This document shows, piece by piece, positions 33,820 through 46,873 of a stretch of DNA of 64,000 nucleotides. A program made the translations under genes and the position numbers. Source of the stretch: Brachynemurus nebulosus (lineage: Eukaryota > Arthropoda > Insecta > Neuroptera > Myrmeleontidae); assembly GCA_035578155.1 (NCBI GenBank), contig JAPWDM010000005.1, positions 51,652,454-51,716,453 on the forward strand, read 5' to 3'. Below the pieces are notes generated by a model. It was not told the origin of the DNA, did not search any database, and saw only the letters and a list, made by a program, of their open reading frames with translations. Each line of letters begins with the position of its first letter. Within the stretch, counting starts at the first letter, position 1.

Positions 33820-34731
33820 GGGTGAATGCGGGAGAGATGCCGCACATTTTGAAAACACTTGATAGTTCTTAAAGTATACATTTAATTGATTTGAAATTTG
33901 GTACACAATAAATGTAAATATTGTTCTTTAAAATTATTTATAAAGAATTTTAAATTCTGAGTCATAAAGGGATTCATAATTAACATTTTTGTAGAGCCTG
34001 CAAAGCGCCGTCTCTCCTACACTTATGGGAGAGTTGCCGCATCAAAGAAGGTGAGACGCCGCATAGTTCATATTAAAAATTTTGTATTTTATACACATCT
34101 CCATACATGATGCATGCCATATGTAACCATTTTTGGCACTTTATACATCTTAACCAGTCAACTTTTTTTTTGTTTCTGAATACTTTTCAAAACATTCAAT
34201 ACGCAGGCAATCATCATTATCTTCACTAATATGAGGGTTCTTCTTGATCCATTAATGGATTTTTTATATTTACGTGGCATAATTTACAGTCCAAAAAAAA
34301 TTGCATAATTAAGGTATGCATGGCTATGTTTTTAACATGTAATATGATGCGGCATCTATACCAACTTTAAATGAGGCATCTCTTCTTTTTGTTGGGATAG
34401 ATGCCGCATGTTGCTATAGCAAGCATAGTGCGGAATTCCAACCTAAAATTTTATACAGTACTTTTAAAATATACCTAAATTAATAACAAAACTCATTTTC
34501 ATTAAAACAATGAAATATACATTCTTAAATTCTCATGAATAAAATGCTTGATAAAATATTATGTTAAAAATAATAAAAAGTTGGATAATAACTAAATTGA
34601 TGCACTAATCATAAATGTTGTCATATACAGCTTAAAGAATAACTTATTTTAAACATCTAATCCATTAATAGCGCTATTTATCAATCAACGGACGAACTAT
34701 GGCTACTGCGGCATCTCTCCCGCACTTACCC
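33820..34731. mobile_element. TA-flanked element with subterminal GAGATGCCGCA words
   Basis: Ends share 24 of 26 bases, reading GGGTRARTGCGGGAGAGATG, with TA outside each. Variants of GAGAGATGCCGCA recur near 34026, 34053, 34347, 34373 and 34402 in both orientations. 912 bp without a transposase. The layout matches the elements at 7883 and 16139, but the word is different. Confidence 0.75.
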
Positions 34732-34751
34732 TACCTACATTTTAATGTTAA

Positions 34752-35584
34752 TCTTTACTAATATTATAAATGCGAAAGTGAGTTTGTTTGTTTGTTTGTT
34801 TGTTTGACTGGCTTTCACGCCTCAACAACTTAACCAATCAACTTGAAACTTTGTACAGACGTTGCTTGCGGGCCAGAGACGGTTATAGGCTACTTTTTAT
34901 CTCGGGAAAATATTTCATTCCCGTGGGAAAATGCATTAAATTAGCTGACTATTAAAAAACGGATAAATGATTTCAAACTTTGTATATTGCTAACACAAGG
35001 GATGAGAAAGGACATAAACTACTTTATACCCCGGGAAATTTCCCGTGGAAAATTTCATTCCTGTGAAAAAATATATTTCAAATGAAAAAAAAAAATGATG
35101 ATAGACAAAGATGACGATATACAGCGATAAACATAAGTTATTTTTTTTGCACCGATAAAATAACTCATTCCCGAGGGAAAATGTATTTAAAAGGAAACAA
35201 TGAAATAACAACTGACTATTAAAAAAAGGATAATTGATTTCAGACTTTGCATATTGTTTACAGAGAGGACGAAAAAGGACACAGTCTACTTTCTACCCCG
35301 GGAAAATATCTAAATCTTGTCGGAAGTCATATTCCCGTGGGAAAATATATTTAAAATGGTATAAAAAAGAATTATTGATTTCATTTGAACTTGGCATGTT
35401 GTTAAAAGAATGTTATAGTCTATTTTTTACCCGGGGAAAATATTGTACTTCTGTGGGAAAAGTCCAAAGAAAAAGTAGCAGTACTCGACGCACAAGAGCG
35501 ACGCGATGAAAGTACACTTTATACGATCTAACTAGATGTTTTAATTTCAAAAGCCACGCGAGTGAAGCCGCGGGTAACAGTTAG
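34752..35584 (+). mobile_element. Helitron, non-autonomous, with internal tandem units
   Basis: Starts TCTTTACTAATATTATAAAT after A. It ends with CGCGAGTGAAGCCGCGGG, a short CGCG stem-loop, then AACAGTTAG before T. This is the widespread insect Helitron-type layout, with the terminal CTAG changed to TTAG. A (GTTT)n run follows the start. Three or four units of about 130-190 bp with TTTCATTCCCGTGGGAAAAT-like words fill the body. No Rep/helicase. Confidence 0.75.
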
Positions 35585-36291
35585 TGTTAAATAAATAAAA
35601 TTACAGGCGTGACGTTGAAATTTAAACTTAATCGATGTAAACGTTTTTGGGTCATTAGCATAGCATAATGTTCTATAAAATATTATGATTTGGGTATAAT
35701 TAAACCTCTCAGAAAGTTCAATAAAACCTTAATGTGTTTATGATATTAGATCTTCCGGACCAAACTTATCCGGGTGCATACTAGTTCGCTCCCGCGGTCA
35801 AATTTTAATCTCCTCTTGAAAAAGGGTCGTAGGTTAGTTCGCTCCCGGGATGTATACTAGTTCGCTCCCGCGGTCAAATTTTAATCTTATCTTGAAAAAG
35901 GGTCGTAGGTTAGTTCACAACTCGTTATCTACTGACAGATAAAATTAATTACCTAAATGACAATTAGTTAAATAACTTAACAATTAAAATTTTATTTGTT
36001 TAAAATTCGAATTTTTAAAAGCGTTCAAAATTACAGTTAATAATGGACATTTAGTGTGTTGTGTTTTATTTACGTTAGTTCAAATTTTATTTGTTTTTGA
36101 TGCACCAAAATCAGTAGCATATGGCAGGATTTAAAAAAAAAAAATAGGAATTAATTGTAGATAATTTTACTTTGTGAAAATCGGTAATGAATATGGTGAA
36201 TATCAAAATTTAATTCCTACAATTATGTATATTATTCAATCTTACATTTATAATTATTCAAGTTAAATTTAAAAATCTTTGGTAATATTCA

Positions 36292-36436
36292 TTATTTAAT
36301 CTCCCCGCCCACTACTTGGTATCTACCTAAAACTCGTTCAACATGAAATTCGTAATTTGCTACTTGTTTCGGATACACGTGTATTTGTTTCTTTCTTCTG
36401 GGTTTTCCCCATTTCTTAACAAGTCCTTTTATTGTC

Positions 36437-36440
<4 letters not shown>
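36292..36440 (-). pseudogene. Basic coding-like tail, minus strand, unrecognised
   Basis: Minus-strand frame directly beside the TA tract, ending in TAA near 36299-36292. It contains KKWGKPRRKKQ and then HVYPKQVANYEFHVERVLG. Composition looks protein-like and lacks low complexity once past the TA-encoded YIYI run. It may be the C-terminus of a gene carried by the 35772-36889 element, interrupted by the microsatellite. No family recognised. Confidence 0.25.

Positions 36441-36519
<79 letters not shown>
36440..36519. repeat. (TA)n microsatellite
   Basis: TA run of 80 bp in the middle of the 35772-36889 element. Confidence 0.96.
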
Positions 36520-36520
<1 letters not shown>

Positions 36521-36897
36521 CAGAAAATCATTCAAAAAGTTCATCAACAGAAAAAAGTGTATCGCAAGGCAGTTAATTTGCGTAAGGAATTTGTAGAAAG
36601 GAAAATTTCGTTATTGAAACAAAATGTAATAAGTAGATTCGACTTTGTAAAATGTATGTCATGTAAATTTACACCAAATTTATAATGTATTTAATATTAA
36701 ATTATAAAACATAAATAAAAACATTCTCATTTTGTTGTTCAATTTGTGTATATAGTTACGGGAGCGAACTAGTATACTACCCTTCAGGGTTTTATGACCG
36801 CGGGAGCGAACTAGTATATGGTCACGGGAGCGAACTAGTATACGACCCTTCAGGGTTTTCTGACCGCGGGAGCGAACTAGTGTGCACCGACTTATCC

Positions 36898-38562
36898 AAT
36901 TTAAAAAGTTTGTTTTTGTGCAATGAGCGGTAATAAAGGATGACCCTTTCTGTATATTATTGACTTACAAATTGTATAGCAGTTGCATCAACTTTTGAAA
37001 ATGGTATGTCCTGACTTCAAAGCCGAAATTCGATCGACATTCAAGAACAAAGATTGTTCAAAGTTATAAGTTTTAATGTCCTTAGAAAATGTTCAGTTGA
37101 CAAATATTACAAACGTTTCAGATAAAGAAATTGTCTTTTGTCTTACGCAAATAACATAAATATTAGACACATAATTATTTTCCTTTTGCTGAGAAAATAT
37201 CGCAGAAAACACACCGTATGTCCTAGCAAAAATAATAACCTATATTCCTTTGACCATGGAAGTCAATTTTTAAGTATCTTTTCTAATTTTTGTAGATCAC
37301 TGTTAGAATAATAAGATTATGTAAAACTCTATCAGAGTTTTATATTTGTTCTCAAGGAAGTTGGCTGTATAGGTATTTTTTGAATAGCAAGTAGAAATAT
37401 TATACAAAAAATTTAAAAAAGAAACTACAATTATTTTCAAATTGCCTTTATTAGTAGATATTTACATGTTGTCTTTCTTGTAATTACGTAAATTACTCTT
37501 AAAATTGATTCAAATTAGAGAATGAATCTTACATTTTCAAGTTTTGTTTCGGTTTGATAGTTTCAAAAAGAACAAAATAAGAATATATTTAAGATTATAC
37601 CAACATATATAATATTTTAAAATACATAATTTTTTATAAGTTTAATTATAGTTATTATAACAACAATGTTTTATATAATATAGATAATAATTTCATTTAA
37701 TAATATTTCATATGTGCATTGGATTCAATTTGCTACCTTCATGAACGATTTAAATAGACGTTTTGATTTTGTCTTTGCCTGCGTGAAATAAAAAAAAAAT
37801 ATTGAAAAAATTACTGGTTGTTATATTTTATATTACTGGGTAGATAGACGGATATAGATGAACAGTGTCGTACTGTATTTTGAGAACTCAATTAAAGTAT
37901 TTCGTGATTTTTTAATTAATTATGGTAGGAAGATTAAATATTAAGATGACCTCATACACGATGATTTTGTCTGCATTTAAACAAAAAATAGAAAAAAAAT
38001 TGATTCTTCAACACTTTTTGCCTTTTATGTTTGCTAAAATTTGTTTAATTATTTATTATTAAAAGTTTTGTTTACATGTTTGGATTGATATTGGCATACG
38101 CCAATACATACGTACTGATTTAAACTTGTGAGAACATTTTTTACCAAGCTTTAATTTGAAAGTTTTTTCTAATTCTATATTTTTACGTTTGCTTAAGGTG
38201 GCTAGAGCACTAGGGATTAAGAAACTAGTAAATTGCAAAAAAGTTGTTGCAAATCAAAATTGGATAGTTTGGAAATTTTTGTTTTCTCAATCTCTTTCCC
38301 TATGCCCTTTAATTTTCTAAAAAGATTTTTTTTTTTTTAATATTTTGAAATTTTCTTTTTTATAAATTTGATAATACACTAAGCTGATTTTATAATCTTA
38401 AAAAATTCATAGATTTCACATATAGAAAATGCATGTTCAACTGAAAAGTACCTATACTAACTGACATAAATTTCGATACATTTCTCAATTTTTAAAACTA
38501 AATTGCTAAAATATATATTGTACTTCAAAATTTGTGCATCTTATTCTTTAAATGTTTCTTAA
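36898..38562. other. No identifiable gene
   Basis: About 1.7 kb of AT-rich spacer without supported features. Confidence 0.5.
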
Positions 38563-39290
38563 AGATTCCTATTTTTAAAAGCTTTTATTTAACTTGCTGT
38601 TAGTATCTTGGTTTAGATCAAATCTTGGAATCAAAATTGAGACAGGTTCTAATTGAGCTAGAGGTTTCAAATTTTGCATACTTTTCTAACCTTGATGACA
38701 ATGCAATATTGTATAATTAGTTTTTCCCTAAATTGCCCCAAACCAAAATTGTTGATTTTTAGTCCTATGCAACTTTTTGACATTTCGAATTGTCAAATAT
38801 TGTCCATTGATTTTACATTGCAATTTTTTGTTTCCATAGTTAGTCTGATTAGAGTAAATTAACCGATTAAAATATAGGTAAAAAAATTACTTCTTTATTT
38901 TTTTTTTAAATTAATTGTAATCAGACTAAAGAGTAGAAAATAAAATAAAGTAAAAAAAATGTGTTTTAAGAAAAAGCTTTTATTTAAAGATGGGTTAAAA
39001 AAATGAAATAACTACTGAGTGAGGTTTGAAGCAATATGCAACATAATTTATAAAAGCTTGAGGCGTTTAATCAAGTTTGGTAAGTACTGAAAAGTAAAAT
39101 AGCTACACTTATATCCAAAACAGAAATAATTAATAATAACGCCTCAAGCTTTTATAAATTATGTTGCATATTGCTTCAAACTTCACTCAGTAGTTATTTC
39201 ATTTCTTTACCTCATTTTTAAATAAAAGCTTTTTCTCAAAAAACATTTTTTTTACTTTATTTTATTTAAAATAGGTTTTTTTTTTATCAT
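38563..39290 (+). mobile_element. Dispersed element with terminal foldback, copy 1
   Basis: Colinear, in opposite orientation, with 60420-61125. Shared words include GAGCTAGAGGTTTCAAATTT and AATATTGTCCATTGATTTTA. One end is a foldback: arms 38949-39069 and 39138-39259, built on AAAAAGCTTTTATTTAAA and GAAGCAATATGCAACATAAT, around a loop of about 68 bp. No target duplication or ORF was found. Confidence 0.75.
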
Positions 39291-39323
39291 TATTAATATT
39301 ATTATTTTTATAGTACATTAGTA

Positions 39324-39420
39324 CAGTAGAACTTAGATTAACCGTCATTCGATTATCCGTCAGTTTCTGTTATCCGCCAACGCCTAACGAAAATAAATGC
39401 AGTTTCTGGCATTAGATCTC
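39324..39420 (+). mobile_element. pogo/Tigger-like left end
   Basis: After TA, CAGTAGAACTTAGATTAACC closely matches the MITE at 30564, followed by GTCAGTTTCTGTTATCCGCC. I found no matching right end nearby, so it is a truncated or longer element with an uncertain right limit. Confidence 0.55.
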
Positions 39421-40382
39421 GATTTATTTATTAAAACGAAGTCGATATCATTTTTTATTAGCGAGACACAATACAGGAAAAAAAATCAGATACAAACGAA
39501 CACACATCAACACGCATACCTTGTAGCGATTTTAAAAGATGTATAAATATGCTAAAAATTTTGATTTCCGAACCCATTACTAGTTATAGCCTTCCTATGT
39601 TGAGAGGTTAAAGAACACTTTTTCTTTATCAAATTAATTTTTCATAATCTTTTGATTTCATATTGGCAGCATCATTTTACCTTGAAGATGTTAAACTTGA
39701 AATGCATTTATTATTTTGGTAACACTGACTGTAGTCGTTTGGCAATGTTGGCAACTGTTATACCTGATGACGCGCCATGCACATTTGGAACATGTTTTTT
39801 TTTTTTTTAAATAAACACTGTAATTGTATAAGTACTGTACAGTACTCAACAAAGACTCAAAATGCGAGTTTGTCAGTGTTTATACTGTGCTGTTTTTGTA
39901 TTGATATCAAAAGGTTATATCAATCACAGGTGTAAGAATGAAATAGACATATAATAAATAAGTTATGTTGGACATATGTAACACTAATGCCAACATGATC
40001 GTTCACATATAGTAAGTAACTAACTATGTATTTCTAAAAAGTACCTGTTATAATCTTGTTTTTATATAAAATGTTGTTATAAATTATTCAAATGTGATAA
40101 ATAAATATTCTTTAGCTAAAATTAAAATACAAGTTCCGTTTTCAAGAAGAAGATTTTTGGTCTTACCTATGCATAGAGATCCAAAAGACATTCAGAATCA
40201 AAAGTTTAGGGTCACGCAGTTAAAAATTATAGAAGGAGAACCATCTTTTTCTTTAAAATCGATGTCTTTTTTTTAATTAGTGAAATTTGCATTTTCTAAT
40301 TCCACTATATGAAAATATATTATTTAACTAATTTTCCGAAATTTACAAAACAATTTACAGAAACATTTTACTATCTATACCA

Positions 40383-40415
<33 letters not shown>

Positions 40416-40689
40416 CCCGAGGATGTATTTAATATATGAGTAATATTTGTAGTAGCATTTGATTTCTAATTAAGCTACAATTACATCTGTAGACACACGA
40501 GAATTTTTAATATCAAGATCAAAATATCTAAAATTTTATAAGTATAATTTTTTTTCAAAATATGAATTGCCTGCTGTGAGGGTCAATGTTTTATCACAAA
40601 CCATTTAGTTTTTTTTATTAGGATGTCTTGGAATCACCCAAAAGTCCAAAAGTCAAATTTGGATGATTTGACTTTCATGGCCAGCTATA
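39421..40689. other. No gene; T30 run at 40384-40411
   Basis: Spacer with a long T homopolymer and a 60-codon plus frame (40094-40276) that I cannot assign. Confidence 0.45.
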
Positions 40690-40850
40690 TATGTTTATGA
40701 AGATTTTTTTCAGTGTCGTTTTCCATAATTCCAGATGAATATCGGCATAGATATTTTAAGAAGGCGACTGTATAGATACGGGTGTTACAAATTCTAATCC
40801 CGACCACTTATCTAATCACCGTAATATTTACAATTATTGTAATTGTAAAT
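40690..40850 (+). mobile_element. SINE body fragment
   Basis: Shares AATTCCAGATGAATATCGGC and ATATTTTAAGAAGGCGACTG with the bodies at 12.9 and 17.95 kb. The head is not visible. It preserves the uninterrupted target of the hAT MITE at 12687. Confidence 0.6.
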
Positions 40851-42885
40851 GTTATAAATAAAACCGACATTCTGAAATTAGATATTGCTCTAGAATGACA
40901 TGTTTCGCTTTCTGTACCTACCTATAATTTTATAAAAATTTGATTAAACAAACAAATTTCAAAATTTCAAAAATCGTTCAAAATTTTTATATTATTTTTG
41001 TTGGAAATAAATATCTACAATAATTTTTTTGACATTAAAATTAAGTTTCAATTTAAGAGAATTAATAATATAATACGGTTTAAAACGAAGTAAATATTAC
41101 CTACACGCCAAGCAAGCAGGCCATGTAAGAAAAATAAAAAAAAAATTATACATTCTGTCACGCATATCAATATTTATCCAAACATATAACGCGGGCTCTT
41201 ACTCTTCGATACTCGCGAGTCGAATGTGAGTGTTGGTTGCCTGCGTTTCTAACATGGACTTTTTTTAAAATTTATTTGAATCATTAAATAAATAATAAGT
41301 TTTTTATTTTTATTATTTAAATTTGTTTCTCTTGATAAAAATTCTGTGCACAAGACTTTCGCGTTAGTTTGCGTTCGTTGCGGTAAAGTAATATTTTACA
41401 AAGTGAAATATTTCATATATTTTATTCGGCTAATTTGAAACTTTTCCATGTAATGAATTTTTATACTTTCGTATTTTTCATTCCACGTATTCACCTTTTT
41501 CTTTTCTTATATATTCACCCTCTTTTTTCTTTGAGGTATATTGAGTAGTTTCATGCAATATTTTACCCTAAATCTAATAAATCAACAACCGAAGAGGGGG
41601 TATAGAAGTGATTATAGAACACTGTTAGATTTTTACGTATTTTATGTGCTTTTTAACGTAAATTTAAGTATTTTAATGCTATGAAGCTAGAAATTAAGAA
41701 ATTAAATAAAAAAATTAAAATTGTTCAAAAAGCTTCGAAAAGTAAAATGAGAGGGATAATTTTGATTTTGAATGACAGAAAGTTTTCACATTTCTAAAGT
41801 GATTAAAACATTTTCAATTTATTTGCAGATTCGAAAAAAAAAAAAAAATAAAATAAAAAATTGGATTAAAAAAGATAAAACAAAAAATTGGATTAAAAAG
41901 TTAGGTGAAGAGGGGTAAGACTTATATTATCAATAAGTGCCTTTACGAATGTTTGGACCGACTATGAAATTGTTGAAAAGAATTCCTAATTTTGTGTTGA
42001 CTCATTGGAAGACATTACAGTAAGTATAATAGCAGTTTTGTTAATAGTCATGCCAATTTAGAGGATTTTCCCTATTCAATTCAATCGTCAGAAGCAAAAA
42101 AATTCTATGAAGATTAACTTCAGTTTAACAGTGGTTCGCAAGCAGTATTTTCAACATAAACTGGATTAACACCGTGGTTCAAGAAAAATTTGTTGTGATT
42201 TCCTCAAAATAAAACTCATGATTCATGACATAGAAAGCAAACTTAATTGATACAAATTTAGGTTGAATACTTTTTTTTGTGCAAAGTTAAAAAACAAACT
42301 ACTATTAACAAAATTGAATTTTATATAATTTTTAATAAAAAAATTCTTCCAATATTCGTTGTGAATAAAAACATTTCATTGTATTTCGGAGTAATTGAAA
42401 CGCTTCAAAAACAAGTTTCACGATACCCAATGGCGTTAATTATAGTTCGAATTCCTTTCTATGTACAAATACGTTTGTCTATTATGCTTACATATTATCT
42501 CGACTATTATTTAACGGACAGAAGAAATCTTGAAAAGTAAATTGTCTATTCCATGAAAAAATTCTTTTTTAGAAAAAAAAGAAAACAACGCAGCAACAAT
42601 TTCAAATTGTTTAAAATTAAATTAAATTTCAAAATAAAAATGGCCGATTCAAACCAAACAACAACAACCGAGAGAGAGAGAAATAATAGAAAAAAAACCG
42701 GAGATTTCTTCTTTTTAGCAGCAAAGAGAGGTATGCGATAGAAGATTCTTACATACATATGTGTACAGTTTTTTTTTGTATATATGTTTTAATCACAAGG
42801 CCTGAATGCTGTACAATAACCTACGATAAATAATTCTATGCACAAAAACTTGAGCGGACAACTTCGTAACACCACACTAGATATG
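40851..42885. other. No identifiable gene
   Basis: About 2 kb. A somewhat CpG-rich patch near 41185-41260 stands out. The 87-codon frame at 42277-42540 and the two overlapping frames at 42546-42758 have no recognisable domain. Confidence 0.45.
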
Positions 42886-42887
42886 TA

Positions 42888-43091
42888 CAGTATCAAGCAA
42901 AAACTTAAGATCAAATATACTTTGTGAAATAGTCTTTTTGTCTGTTTAGGAAACTGTTCATGTCCGTTTATTAATATAAAATCGCTGTTGTTGCTTTTGG
43001 ATTGGCTCGTCTACCTTATACAAAGCGTGTCGTTAATCAAAAATTGACATGTGACATATTTTTGCTGGTATTAAACTTTTGACTGGCGGTG
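42888..43091. mobile_element. 204-bp Tc1-like MITE
   Basis: After TA, the left end reads CAGTATCAAGCAAAAACTTA. The right end, reversed, reads CACCGCCAGTCAAAAGTTTA and is followed by TA. CA(C/G)...CAGTCAAAAGTTT is a common Tc1-type terminus. TIR identity is only moderate. Confidence 0.55.
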
Positions 43092-43093
43092 TA

Positions 43094-45670
43094 TGCGCTC
43101 GCACACATGCATATGTGCATATATGTATGTGAATATCACGAAAAAAACGGCGTATAGCAGCCATTCAGCGACTTACAAATAATAATTTATAAGTCGTCCA
43201 TCTAGGCAAGCATCCGTTTAAGCCCAAAGAGTCGAGCCCATCTAACTAAACTATTCTTTAACTTACTGTATCAGCCCGTTTTTTAAATGTACAAGATGAA
43301 CAAGTCAACTTTTTTTTTTTAATTTATAAAATAATTTTTGAAATTTTTATCGTAAATTTTACGTTTAAAATTCTGCTTTTTGCAAGTATAGAAGATATTT
43401 AGGTAGGAAGGTAGAAAAAGGTAGGAAGGTGGAAGCAAGGTAGAAAAATATTTGTTGTTAATTTAAATTCTTACTTGGGTAATGTGATAAACTGAGGTTT
43501 ATGATATCCTTCACGTTTTGTTTGGAAATTCGTTGAATTCAGGAGAAAACGGATATCCAATTTAACTTGTTAAAATGAGTCAATTCTTTGATTGCAATTT
43601 GGAGAACGTGGTAAGATTTCAATTTTAGGATTGATTACTGGTATCGCAGTATACCACACAAGATAAAAAACAATATTCAAAAATTTAAACTGAATCTCAA
43701 TTTAGGGATTTCAATAGGATATTTTTAATTCGGGTATTGAAATTTTAATTCCGAGACTTTGGTTTTTGAAATATCCACTCTTGTTTTTATCATTTTTTTA
43801 AGGAATTATTAATTAATAAAAAACACAAAACTGAAAATAAATATTATGTGATGAATAGATGAATTTTAAGGAAACAAAAATTACGTCCCTGTGTAAGGGT
43901 ATAAAATTGAAAATTTATATTTTGTAGCTTTGAATCTATTTATTTACTAATCCTCATTTTGATGCGTCTCAGAATTTAAAAATTTCTCTCCCAATTCCGG
44001 AACACTCTAAAAATTAGTTAGAATTTTGAAATTTCGGGGTAAGAAATTTGGATTTGAAATTTTCGTATAAAAAGTCCTAAAATGTATTACATTTTTCACA
44101 TACAAATATAATTACTATAAGTTATAATAATAATAATAATAATAATAATTATAATTATATAAGTTACCTAATTAATTTTATTGTAATTTGTTAAACGTTT
44201 CCATTTCAACAGTTTCTATTTTTATGTCATGAAAGCAAACTATTATCTAAAATTTATGCTTCCAGTTTTATAGTAATTTTGAGATAATGAATTAATCAGT
44301 AAATTAGACTATCGCTACTTTTTACGAGCAAAATATTCATTGCCTGAACTTAGGCCTCTTTTACCAGACTGGTTTTGATAGTATAAACACTTTCCGCGAT
44401 AAAATAAAAATTTGTTAAATGGTAGCAAGGTTTTTTGGCTGCAAATTCGAATTTTTGTACTGTTAAGTTCGGAAATGTGAAGACTACACTACGGAACACT
44501 AGAAGTAAAGTTTTTCACTCAAATTTTCAATCACAATTATAATCAATTACATGTAAATACACTACTTTTAACATTTGCTTCGTGTAAGTAAAATGACGTT
44601 TGATAGTTTGGCAACAATTTCATATTATTCTGGCGGCTAATTTTAAATCCAAATATTTTATGCTTCTATTTCTCAAGATACAAGATCGTTTTCTGGACAA
44701 ACATTTACTATAGGTTTATAATAAAGCAATAAATATACCTATAGGCTTAAACACATTTCTGAAATTAGTCTAGTAGTCCATTCCTAGTTTTAAAATCGTT
44801 ATTCGAAAATTTGATTAAGATATTTATACGATTTTGACGGCAACGTCAAGATGCCACATTTGGATGATGGGTCACTCTGTACTCCTTCCTATCCACACAT
44901 TTATATACCTCTACGTCCTCAACGTTCTTCTCTACACATACATAATATTTTGCTGGTATATACGTTGCGTATTTCTCCTTCTTTTACTTCCATCACTGTC
45001 TGTCTATCCGTCTGTCAGTCCATCCGTTTTATTTGTCCGTTTGTCTGTCCGTCATTCGTCGTTTGTTTCGTACAGGGCCTATCCCAACGTAACAAAAGTT
45101 GTGCTACGTTATATGTTTGGGGATATGCGTGCCTACTCTGTATTGTGTGTGTGTGTGTATTTTATATAGGCCTCGTTTACTTACTGCCTGTTCAGTTTTA
45201 TTTCATAGTCCCTTCTCCTCACGTGAATATTGTGTGTCCCCCTCCAATATTTATATCGCCATGTTGACGATAGTGAGTAGTTTGTGAGTATTGGTGAGTT
45301 CATTCACCTTGCCGTATTCACCAGACATCACGTATGTATGTATGTGTGTGTATATGTGTATTTTTTGTTTGATTGTGTATGTGTATTGTGTGCTCTTCAC
45401 TTATAACCCATTCGCATTATTATTTGACTTTGTATTTGTGTGTTTTGTATCTATAATCTGATTATAAAGTATGTTCATTGGTTTGAACCATTTTTAATGT
45501 AAATGTCAAAGAATTTGTCCCGCTGCATGGAAAAACATTGAATCTTGGATATTTTCTATAGTTCAGTAGGTACACATAGAGACAACAACAAACATTACCT
45601 AGCTATTTATCTGGTTTAATTACTTATGATCATTGGTACCTACCCCAGCATATACCTAGTATGTTATACC
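43094..45670. other. No gene; small repeats
   Basis: Holds GGTAGGAAGGTAGAAA-type repeats (43402-43447), (TAA)n at 44125-44150, a CTGT/TCCGT patch at 44994-45062 and (TG)n near 45138-45151. The 111- and 138-codon frames near 44834-45267 run through these repeats. Confidence 0.5.
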
Positions 45671-46667
45671 TACACGCTCAAAAAGAAATTTTTGAATCAA
45701 AGAAAATTTTTTTTAATTAAAGAAGTAATTTCTTTCAATACGCACAAAGAAACTATTTCTTTAGTGGTAGAAAGAAATTTCTTTAATTTTATTTCTTTGG
45801 ACTAAATAAGTTTAATCTTCAGATTGAAAAAAGTGAATTTCTTTGATGACAGAAACAGATTTCTTTAAAATTAGTTTCTTTGAATTAATAAATTTATTTC
45901 TTCAAATTTAGAAAAAAAGTGAATTTTTTTAAGAGCAAATTCTAAATTCAAAAAAATTGATTTCTTTAAAATAAAATATTTTTAAGGTTTCAAATAAAAA
46001 CTTTTTTTGCTTTAAATAACTTTTTATTTGGTTCAATAAAAATAAATTTTTTAGACAAATAATAATTCTTTTTTCTCTTTTACTTTTTTATTTTTTACTT
46101 AAAAAATTATTACTAGAATAATAATTAAATGAAAGAAAATTTTTAGTACACTATTAAATTTCGTATAATTGTCTGAACAAAAAGAAAAAATAAGTAGGGA
46201 TATAAAATAAAAAAAAACAAACAACGAAAATTATTTATTTGTTGAAATTACATCGCAGTTTTAAAAAGTATATATCAAAATTATAAAAATACATAATTAT
46301 TAGGTATGCTGAGTAGAAAAGGACCACGCAGGCCAAAAATTAACTAGAGTAAAAAAAATAACTTATCAGAAAAGATTTATTTTGAAAATTGAATTTTAGG
46401 AGCAGTAGCCTGTAACTTTTTTTTATTTTGGTAGCTAAGCCATTGATTTTAGAAGTTTAATAGAACAATTTGTCCATGTAACAAGACCAAGACTAGATTT
46501 TGGATATAAGCTACCAACTTCCAAGTTTCAATAAAATCAGTTTCAAGTTTCCGCGTAATTCTTGCTCGAACCGGTTTTTGTATGTGATAGATAAAAAATT
46601 CAAAAATTGTTGTTTTGACAACGAAATCAGTACCTATTGGTGATAATTAAATGTGCATTTATAGCCC

Positions 46668-46873
46668 CAGGGCCGGATTTACCTCTGCGGAGACCCCGGG
46701 ACACTTCCCATGTGGAGGCCCCCTTGGAAAATTTCTAATATTTTTCCAAAAAGTGAGGTTGACAAGTAAAAAATAATTCTATTTTATTCATTATTTTTGA
46801 ATTTGTGGAGACCCCTATTGTGTGAAAGCCCCGGAGAACGTGCCCCAAGTGCCCTTATGTAAATCTGGCTCTG
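46668..46873. mobile_element. 206-bp hAT MITE, 8-bp duplication
   Basis: Ends read CAGGGCCGGATTTACC and, reversed, CAGAGCCAGATTTACA. Flanks TATAGCCC (46660-46667) and GATAGCCC (46874-46881) differ at one base. Same family type as 5955 and 31883. Confidence 0.9.

Larger units (their letters stand above)
35772..36889. mobile_element. 1.1-kb element with 8-bp duplication and TAGTTCGCTCCCG repeats
   Basis: ACTTATCC lies at 35764-35771 and 36890-36897. Ends read GGGTGCATACTAGTTCGC and, reversed, CGGTGCACACTAGTTCGC. The word TAGTTCGCTCCCG is present three times near the left end (35781, 35835, 35857) and, inverted, four times near the right (36764-36879), with GGGTCGTA between copies. The centre holds a (TA)n tract. 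I know no named family with this terminus. The duplication size would suit hAT, P or Merlin types. Confidence 0.8.

Noticed and set aside
42546..42758. Overlapping 62- and 70-codon frames on opposite strands
   Set aside because: Lysine/phenylalanine-rich products of A/T-rich runs; mutual shadows.
44834..45287. Frames of 111 and 138 codons on the plus strand
   Set aside because: They overlap each other, run through CTGT and TG repeats and show no domain.
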